In this document: positions 57,011-64,000 of the stretch, piece after piece | How the letters are laid out: every line of letters begins with the position of its first letter | Numbering within the stretch: the stretch's first letter is position 1 | Assembly (NCBI GenBank): GCA_015179025.1 | Contig: WHUX01000009.1 | Location: 372,001 to 436,000 of the forward strand | Direction: 5' to 3' | Length of the DNA: 64,000 nt | DNA from: Terfezia claveryi | Taxonomy: Eukaryota > Ascomycota > Pezizomycetes > Pezizales > Pezizaceae | Translations under genes and position numbers: made by a program | Notes under the pieces: generated by a model | The model's input: the letters and a program-made list of their open reading frames with translations, nothing else | What the model was told of the DNA's origin: nothing | Database searches by the model: none

Positions 57011-59044
57011 TCTGAACATAGTTCAGCTTATCGCAGGTAGAGTTTAAATTCACTCTATATCATACATTAGATGTAGTTTATCTCTATTCGGATGTGAGAT
57101 AGGTCAATGGCTTCCTTTCTAAAAAGCACCATCAACCCTTGGAAATTGCAGTCTTACTGGAGAGTTATTCGAATTCATACCCTTTGTCTAGGTAAATAAG
57201 AAATATGTACTTTCATCTTTATATGAATGATGGTCTACATTGAAGTTTACCTTTCGGAACTCATGTGTCACTCTGAGCTTTCCTAAGACCTTGTTCTTTA
57301 CTAGGTAAGTACTGTAGGGCCACAGCAGCACTGCACATATATGAGTAGGAATTTGATATACAGTACCCTAATTCAGTGATCTTTACCGCACGTTTAGCTT
57401 GGTTAAACTTTTCTGTATCTCCGCTTTTCAACTGCAAAATGACACATCCATGGTTACATGTACCATACCTTTGTATTCTATTAGTGCTACACATATTCGC
57501 TTCAGACTGAGCTTTGGTTGCATACCGGCGCTTAAAATGAATAGGGCCTTGAGTTTATGGGCGTTTAGCGGTGGTTTCGGATGTGGGTGGGACCTTGTTG
57601 TTTTGGTGGCATTTTGTACGCGGGGCCAGCCTTGGGTGGCTAAGTGTATAGATGGGTAGTGGAGATATTGTATACAAACATCGGATCTATGCGTTTGTGC
57701 TAGAACAATCTACCGTCAGCAATACCTTTCTTATTCACGATACAGCCCGCAAGCAAATCCGGCGAGGCCCTCCCTCAAGGTTACTTTCTCATACACTGTT
57801 ACTTCCTTGTCCGCGAGTTTCTACGGTATGAATGGCAAACATGATACATCTTGAGAAACCAAAGCTAGTGTTCCCGCAATTTTTTTGAGTGGTCTTGGAT
57901 ATACCGTAGGGTTGCTCCTTTGCTTAATGAAGATATGGTACTATCAAAGTTGTCATCCCTGCCAACTTCTAGGATTAGGCCAATGAGACACCATGGTGTT
58001 TGGAGGGCCCTGAGAGGTATATTTGGAGCGTTTGTGCATCTTCTTTGCACAAAGTGCCATACACATAAAGGGCTGTTTTCTATGCATCTATTTGTGCTTT
58101 ATGATAATTGTTGATTATATCATTTGAGTCAGTCAAACTGAAATTGCATCGGGCTGCAGATTGTTACAAGGTATTCCTTTTAGATATGATACTGTCTAAG
58201 TTATTCTCTGCCCATGCTATTGTGATTAATATAAGTACAGTATATATTGTTGACAATTTCTAAAATTATCTACACCTGTGTGTAGTTAGAAAGTCATGCG
58301 ATTATGCAACTTCTGAACCGTTGAAGGTACAGTTATAGTTTTCCTGAATGTTTGAGTAAGTGGTAATTAGTGGTGTAGTAAGTTCGAATTCAATGAATGA
58401 AATCCAAGTTATGCATAACCCCATAACTCTGACAACTGATATGGAGAACCAAATTTATTAGTATTGTACTAACTATTTTATAGTCAGAGCTGTCACCTTC
58501 GGTTCAGTAATGCTTGTGCCCTGTGAAGTCGAATTGATTTCTGTAGGTGAAACAATTTAAATAGTTTTGTGTCGGAATCCGATATCGCTAATCCCGTGAT
58601 TCAAAATATGGCATGGTAAAATTTTAGTAGTGAAATCGACCTACATCATGGTGGAGTATGGTACACATTTACTGTCAGAATTTGAGGTCCATGACAAATC
58701 CATCATTTCAGTGCAGCAGGCCCAACTTGATTCATCAAAGATAGATAAGCCTGGAATGGTCTTTGAGCAGCATCTCCAACGAAAATTCTCCACATGTCAA
58801 AGTTGCAATCTCTCAAATAAAAGACCTGGGGGCATGTTGTCCTAGATTCCCCTGGACCTGAAATTGCTCCTAGACGTGATCCAGGGCACCTAGCTACACA
58901 ACGTCGTATAATATTTGTAGGGTATATTCTAGAGTACATAGGTTACCTAGTAGCGCCCAGATGATTGCATCGGGAAGCTGCTTATTCAGCGACTTCACCT
59001 TACAGTGCCGGTAGAGTCTCATGTGTAGTGGCCATATTCAACTT
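57011..59044. other. Intergenic, no gene recognised
   Basis: Possibly the decayed remainder of the copia element, but I could not find reverse transcriptase, RNase H or LTR motifs. Short open frames only. Confidence 0.4.
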
Positions 59045-59152
59045 TATATTACATGCTGCAAAACGCTCTGCCATCGTATGATAAAATTTGTACTTCGTTC
59101 ATTTTGCTTGTGGTTGAAAAATACAGTACATATGTAGCAATTGAGGCCTCCA
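59045..59152 (+). repeat. Direct repeat, left copy
   Basis: TATTACATGCTGCAAAAC ... TAAAATTTGTACTT ... GTACATATGT ... AGCAATTGAGGCCTCCAAC recurs in the same orientation at 61307-61425, about 80% identical. The foldback element lies between. Confidence 0.75.
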
Positions 59153-59172
59153 ACTTATAAGAGCGTGAGCCA

Positions 59173-61017
59173 TACCATTCGCAACCTAGTAGTGATCAGC
59201 CACTGACTTATGACCATCTCTGCAACCCCCCAGCAGCAACACCCCCAGCTACATCTCGTAATATATTATGACTCTGCTGATTCCGGCTATATTTACAACT
59301 ATGGAAGCAAATACGCTCTACAACATGGTTACCCTCACATCCCACTATATTCAACTCAATATCCTCATACCACCTCCCCCAGCATGACCGTTGTCATACC
59401 CGACCCCTCCCCCTGAACCCCCCCCAATAGGGCGAGTATTATGCGGGTGAACTCATGACCATGAGAGGGCCCTTTACCTAACATCTATATTCATGATTAA
59501 ACAGCTTCTAGGGCAGCAAGCAACAATATATGCAAACAGTCAGCTATCATTACAAGCCGCTCACTGCTCCAAAAATGAGCTATTTTCAGAATTAGGTATA
59601 TTTCCATGATTTATGCTATTATAACCCCCATATACCTCAATCCACTGCAATACTCTCTTCCCAAGCATTCTCAGCCCCCGCTGAAAGGTCTCCAATAGCT
59701 CTGGGAGCTCTAATACCCCCCCTTTAAAAATCTTCACCCTCCATTAATACCCCTACCTCTACTCCCTCTGTTAGCCTTATATTGTACGAATAGGCCCACA
59801 ACCGCGAGGAGACCTTTACCTATATCCATAGTAAATTAGTGCTGAAGGTGGAGCGTGCTAGTTTGGTTGGCACGGAGTGTGCAAAATTACAAATTGTAGG
59901 ATCTCAACTCAGTACACTGAGTAAGTTCTGAGAGCTCTTATTCAATTAGCCAAATCCACCCCATCTATGCCCTCCTCAATCCCCCGAGTTCAACACTCCT
60001 CTAGAGCATCCTTAGCGGCCCCGGAGAGGTTGCTAATCGCTCTGGAGCTACAATACCCCCCCATTTTAGGCTCCAGGTAGTCGCATTAGCCATGGCGGTA
60101 TGCTGGCCTTTTTCGAGGCATTTTAAACCCTTTACACCCTTTATAGCTACCAGATCAGCCCAAGCATTACCGATATATACCAGAGCAAGTATTGAAAGCA
60201 CGCTAGGTTGGGCACTAGGTTGGACGCTATGTTGGTAGTCTGGTTACTATATTGGTAGATGCTAGGTTGGACGCTAAGTATAGCACTAGAACGGTACGAG
60301 ACTAGACAAAGCACTAGGTTAGGTGTTGAGGAATTTAGAGTAACTAAGTCGATGCTGAGTTGGACTCGTGAATGTGGGGTTGCTGTTGGTTGCTGTGAGG
60401 GGGTTGAAATAGCCCTAGAGAAGGGTGACAAAACCTCCTAGATGGAAGCAATCCATGAAGCCCAAAGGGAAGGTATTAGAACTTTCAGAGCTATTGGAGA
60501 CCTTTCGGCAGGGGCTGAGAATGCCTGGGAAGAGAGTATTGTAGCGGATTGAGGTATATGGGGGTTATAATAGTATAAATCATGGAAATATACCTAATTC
60601 TGAAAATAGCTCATTTTTGGAGCGGTGAGCGGCTTATAATGATAGCTGACTGTTTGCATATATTATTGCTTGCTGCCCTAGAAGCTGTTTAATCATGAAT
60701 ATAGATATTAGGTAAAGGGCCTTCTCATGGTGATGAGTTCACCTGCATGATACTCGCCCTTTTGGGGGGGGGTTTAGGGGGGGGGGTCGGGTATGACAAG
60801 GGTCATGCTGGGGGAGGTGGTATGGGGGTATTGAGTTGAATATGGCGGGATGTGAGGGTAACCATGTTGTAGAGCGTATTTGCTTCCATAGTGGTGAATA
60901 TAGCCGGAATCAGCAGAGTCATAATATATTACGAGATGTGGCTGGGGGTGTTGCTGCCAGGGGGTTGCAGGGATGGTCATAAGATAGTGGCTGATCACTA
61001 CTAGGTTGCGAATGGTA
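59173..61017. mobile_element. Second foldback transposon, related to 1-1782
   Basis: TACCATTCGCAACCTAGTAG at the left end is matched inverted by CTACTAGGTTGCGAATGGTA at the right. Inverted similarity continues inward for about 570 bp (for example the peptide-like shadow YDSADSGYI read from both arms). Length is about 1845 bp, like the 1782 bp of the first element. Shared sequence such as GCTCTACAACATGGTTACCC and GATGCTAGGTTGGACGC in the core shows one family. The interior carries an additional partial repeat of the arm (about 59640-60130) and a dispersed motif copy at 59858. No transposase. Confidence 0.8.
59858..59874 (-). repeat. Dispersed motif inside a foldback element
   Basis: Reads GCTAGTTTGGTTGGCACGG, with one change from the consensus. 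It is not present in the equivalent position of the first foldback element. Confidence 0.65.
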
Positions 61018-61306
61018 ATTCCAATAAAGGAGGATACGAAGGAATAGCTGAGTGCACAGAAAAGGGACGAAGCAATAGATAGCTTTGTATGGAACCGCTG
61101 AGATGTGACTTGATTATCTTCAGTGAAGTGGGAAATACACAAGCTATATATACATGGACGAACATCTAGAGACACATGAGTTCATATGGAATATCATATG
61201 GAGGATATATATATGTTGAGCCGGATAAAGCCGGGTATGCAACATGTGGGTCTTCTAGGTTATACCTAGGTATGGGCGGAATGACATGTGCGACATTCTA
61301 ACAAAT

Positions 61307-61425
61307 ATTACATGCTGCAAAACTTTCTGCCATACGTATGGTAAAATTTGTACTTTTTTCATGTTGCTTGCGGCTGAAAAGTGGAGATAAGTACATATGT
61401 ACCGGTAGCAATTGAGGCCTCCAAC
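61307..61425 (+). repeat. Direct repeat, right copy
   Basis: Partner of 59045-59152. It lies 290 bp beyond the foldback right end, so it is not a simple target duplication. Confidence 0.75.
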
Positions 61426-61634
61426 CCTCACCCCTGCATAATATACTTATTTCTTCTTTTATGTAAATAGAGATCCGGATCTGCACCTGAAAAACATACT
61501 ACGGTAGTTAACTGAGATAAATTGCGAAAGTTCTACTCACTACCATAAAATAAACTGTGGACTGGATATATTTACTCGAGGCTGCTTATTGATTTAGTAA
61601 CCCTTTCAAGGCCTGTCAATATCACTTTTTGGAG

Positions 61635-62990
61635 ATGGTTTACCGCTGTGACTTTTGCAGCCGTTCTTTCTCAACGCCGTCAGCTCTCCAAACCCACGCC
61701 GCTTCCTCCATCCACTCCCCCCGGCCCTACTGCGAGACCTGTATCGAATGGTTCCCTACGGAGATCCTACTAAAACAACATCTTGCTACAGATCCAGCGC
61801 ATCGTAGCTCTACTCCACCCACATTCGACTGTACACAAACCTCAGACCAGCTTGAGGAACGTACACAAAACTCCATATCCCACCGATACACTGTAGGAAA
61901 ATTCTACTGTGACGACTGCGTGCTTTGGTTTTCTGATCAAAACGCATTGGATAGGCATTTACAAGATGCAGAGGAGCATGCAAGCCAGTTTGCATGCGTG
62001 GAATGTGGTAGAGAATTTAACAGTAGGAGAGAACTTGAGGCTCATGTTCTCATGGGCGTCCTGTGCCGGCATGGTGTTGGCGAGAACGAGCTGGTGGAGG
62101 AAAACAAAAGCGTTGATGATGAAACTTCTGCAGAGAGACGGAATCTCCCTCAAGAGGGGCCGAAATTTATACCATCAACAGCCTCCCATGGTAGCTACAG
62201 TAAGGGGGATATCGACCCACCATACCTATACGAGGGCAATATTAGATACACGGATTCGTCTGCCGCAAACTCTCAATATGTTTCTCAGCCTCTTCATGCT
62301 TGCGGCTCTCCTTCCGGGCCCCAAACCTATCACTGTCTCGGGCGGACTTGCCTCCGCACTTTTGCTTCCCCTTCAGCTCTACTTCAACACCTCGACTCCG
62401 GAGCCTGCCCATCCGGGGTCAACCGGCATATAGTCAACTCCGCTACCATCGCATTAGATCATGGCAGTGCAATCACAAACCGTTTGCTACGGGCGGCTGC
62501 AGGCCGCAACATCCATGAAATCGATCCGGACGAAGAGGAAGCCGACATCGCAACCCGATATCACGCTCAGGCCCCTCCAGGTGGTCGACGTCCCTTGCTA
62601 ATGGGACGGCCACAACTGCCCTGGGGTGTTAGAAATTTGGACGAGCTTCCCGATCTCTGCTGCCCACTCTGTCCAAAACATAGCAGCCCCTTTAGGACAG
62701 CCACGGCATTGCATGCACACATGACTTCTGCAGTTCATGATGCCCGAATCTACCATTGCTCAAGTACCAGCAGCAGTTCAGCAAGCGATAGTGATGCAAT
62801 TCATAAGTCAAGAAATTTCTCGACTTTGGGGGCTTTGGCACAACATTTGGAGAGTAGAGGGTGTTCGATGAATGTTCCAGCAGGGGCCAAGAGATTTAAT
62901 GACACTATGAGAGAGGTGCAGGAGAGGTTGCGAGACGTGGAGTTGGAAACTAGAGAGGGTGGGGTGACATTTCAAGGACTGGAATGGTAG
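61635..62990 (+). CDS. C2H2 zinc finger protein
   Basis: Single-exon frame of 451 aa from the first ATG (GGAGATGGTTTACCGC). It holds four N-terminal fingers: C5-C8-H21-H27, C33-C36-H49-H56, C92-C95-H108-H115 and C121-C124-H137-C144, the last ending in Cys rather than His. A variable acidic region follows. Towards the C-terminus are further zinc-binding segments of the LxxHLxSGxC type (ALLQHLDSGAC, ALHAHMTSAVH, ALAQHLESRGC), a pattern common in fungal C2H2 proteins of unknown target. Probably a nucleic-acid-binding nuclear protein. No signal or membrane segment. It sits 200 bp beyond the direct repeat. An upstream exon cannot be excluded. I do not know an orthologue name. Confidence 0.85.
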   Translation: MVYRCDFCSRSFSTPSALQTHAASSIHSPRPYCETCIEWFPTEILLKQHLATDPAHRSSTPPTFDCTQTSDQLEERTQNSISHRYTVGKFYCDDCVLWFSDQNALDRHLQDAEEHASQFACVECGREFNSRRELEAHVLMGVLCRHGVGENELVEENKSVDDETSAERRNLPQEGPKFIPSTASHGSYSKGDIDPPYLYEGNIRYTDSSAANSQYVSQPLHACGSPSGPQTYHCLGRTCLRTFASPSALLQHLDSGACPSGVNRHIVNSATIALDHGSAITNRLLRAAAGRNIHEIDPDEEEADIATRYHAQAPPGGRRPLLMGRPQLPWGVRNLDELPDLCCPLCPKHSSPFRTATALHAHMTSAVHDARIYHCSSTSSSSASDSDAIHKSRNFSTLGALAQHLESRGCSMNVPAGAKRFNDTMREVQERLRDVELETREGGVTFQGLEW

Positions 62991-63291
62991 ATTGGAGAAG
63001 GAGTGATCGTGCTGGACATTTGTGTCCACCTTAGTAGTTAACTGTTAGTGAACATTTTGAATGAATAAAACCCTGTCACGTGCGAAGATAGTATATCAAT
63101 CAGGGTGTATGTATATGATATCCGCAGCAACAGGAGTAAGGAAATCATAGTCCTAGTGGAACTCAAGGGTAAGTGGCCACTGAACCATATTTAATCTCTG
63201 TACTACATAGTGGAAGGTCAACGTCAAGAAGTTTCATGAATTTCTTAACTACTAGCTCAACAACCGGATAGGACCAGTGACGCAGAAAAGA
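62991..63291. other. Convergent intergenic region
   Basis: Lies between the 3' ends of the zinc finger gene and the minus-strand gene. AATAAA at 63064-63069 may be the polyadenylation signal of the zinc finger gene. Confidence 0.45.
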
Positions 63292-63987
63292 CTACCTAGG
63301 GCACACAACACGCCCTTTTGAGATTACAGTCCCTTGCCCCGCATATATTGCCTCAAGATTCATCACTTTCCCCTCGGAATCAAATTCCAGTTTAACCACC
63401 GGCGGAAATAGCACCAAACTTATGGGAACTGACGCAAGCTCCAACTCTTCAGGCCCAACATCATCGTCAATAACATCTTCAAAGAATCTCTGCTGAAATG
63501 GTATTCCCGGTGAAATATCCAGAGGGACAATGTTAAATGGTAGCTTTGCAATCTGCAAACCAATATCGGCTGCACGCAATACTATCTGGTGCAGTTCATG
63601 GAAGGTCGTCATCCCAGGTGCCCCTACAGGCATAAGCTGCTTGCTGAGCTTTATGTTGAGTGCATCGACTTGAGGCTCTCGACTAGCCTGGAAGGTCTCG
63701 ATGTCTTTGGTCAGAAGGTGAATCGAAAGAGCGTTCCAGCAGTGCACATCCCGATCTACACAGCACCACAGGTGACATTTGTATGAGCCAATATATATAT
63801 ATATATCATGACAATTCCAGGTACGATGGATTGTGAGAAACTTTAGATCGCACATACCTGTGGTGGAATCCCCATCTAGCATTAATTGCCAAAGTTCTGC
63901 AAGTTTTGAATCAAGCTTCCGGTTGAGCCCCAGCACATGCCTTCCGAACATCCAAGCTTGCAAATTTTTGAAGATGACCAACTCCAT
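63292..63987 (-). CDS. Unrecognised protein, C-terminal part, one intron
   Basis: Reading from the right window edge, exon A covers 63987 (or beyond the window) to 63858 and exon B 63755-63292. The 102-bp intron starts GTATGTGC and ends GTGTAG, and contains a TATATATAT run. Because it is a multiple of three without stops it could be read through, but its sequence is intron-like. Spliced, this part is 197 aa. The protein is mixed polar/hydrophobic with a His/Leu-rich helix-like segment (MTTFHELHQIVLRAADIGLQ) and ends GQGTVISKGRVVCPR. The ATG at 63987 may be internal, since the frame is open to the window end. I do not recognise the family. Confidence 0.6.
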   Translation of the reverse strand: MELVIFKNLQAWMFGRHVLGLNRKLDSKLAELWQLMLDGDSTTGMCDLKFLTIHRTWNCHDIYIYIGSYKCHLWCCVDRDVHCWNALSIHLLTKDIETFQASREPQVDALNIKLSKQLMPVGAPGMTTFHELHQIVLRAADIGLQIAKLPFNIVPLDISPGIPFQQRFFEDVIDDDVGPEELELASVPISLVLFPPVVKLEFDSEGKVMNLEAIYAGQGTVISKGRVVCPR

Positions 63988-64000
63988 GAACCTTGTCCGG

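Noticed and set aside
57261..58050. Minus-strand frames as the missing copia reverse transcriptase
   Set aside because: No YVDD or other RT block is visible and the orientation is opposite to the element.
59210..61175. Frames at 59210-59416 (+) and 61175-60774 (-) as homologous genes
   Set aside because: Mirror-image shadows of the second foldback element's arms.

Overview
This window looks like a gene-poor, repeat-rich stretch of a filamentous ascomycete (Pezizomycotina) nuclear genome. The evidence is short fungal introns with CTAAC-like branch points, a full-length homologue of the xylanase regulator XlnR/Xyr1, an HRI-type eIF2-alpha kinase, a HET-domain relic, and many decayed fungal transposons with CGA-to-TGA and CAA-to-TAA style stops that resemble RIP. 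The low gene density would suit a Pezizales genome such as a truffle or morel, but that is inference. No bacterial, organellar or viral gene set is visible.

Layout. At 1-1782 lies a foldback transposon with ~610-bp inverted arms. From 3.0 to 7.6 kb are decayed minus-strand coding relics, one interrupted by a discrete 0.43-kb repeat module. From 9 to 12 kb are an unidentified decayed coding stretch, an extremely short LINE insertion (26 bp between 13-bp target duplications) and the 3' end of a non-LTR retrotransposon. The first intact gene is xlnR (17660-14792, minus, two exons), with five CreA-type sites upstream. From 18 to 31 kb I see no protein gene, only a LINE tail with a perfect 13-bp duplication, other LINE tails and tRNA-Gly(GCC). 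An HRI-like kinase gene (31796-35155, single exon), a second identical tRNA-Gly on the other strand and a two-exon hypothetical gene (37749-38496) follow.

From 39 to 59 kb the window is again relics: a HET-domain pseudogene, a ~115-bp tandem repeat, the second copy of the 0.42-kb module, an internally deleted pogo/Tigger-type DNA transposon with TIRs and a TA duplication, a fungal PD-(D/E)XK-like fragment, and a copia-type retrotransposon whose primer-binding site matches an internal part of initiator tRNA-Met and which carries a nested Ty3/gypsy-like fragment. A diverged relative of the first foldback element occupies 59173-61017. The window ends with a multi-finger C2H2 protein gene (61635-62990) and the 3' part of an unrecognised gene on the minus strand.

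A feature that standard annotation does not explain is a ~14-26 bp dispersed motif (core GCCAACCAGACTA, longer form GAGGGGCTTGTGCCAACC...) present about 20 times in both orientations, outside the intact coding regions. Two places show it as facing inverted pairs, so I read it as the terminal inverted repeat of a tiny MITE family, with most copies now solo.
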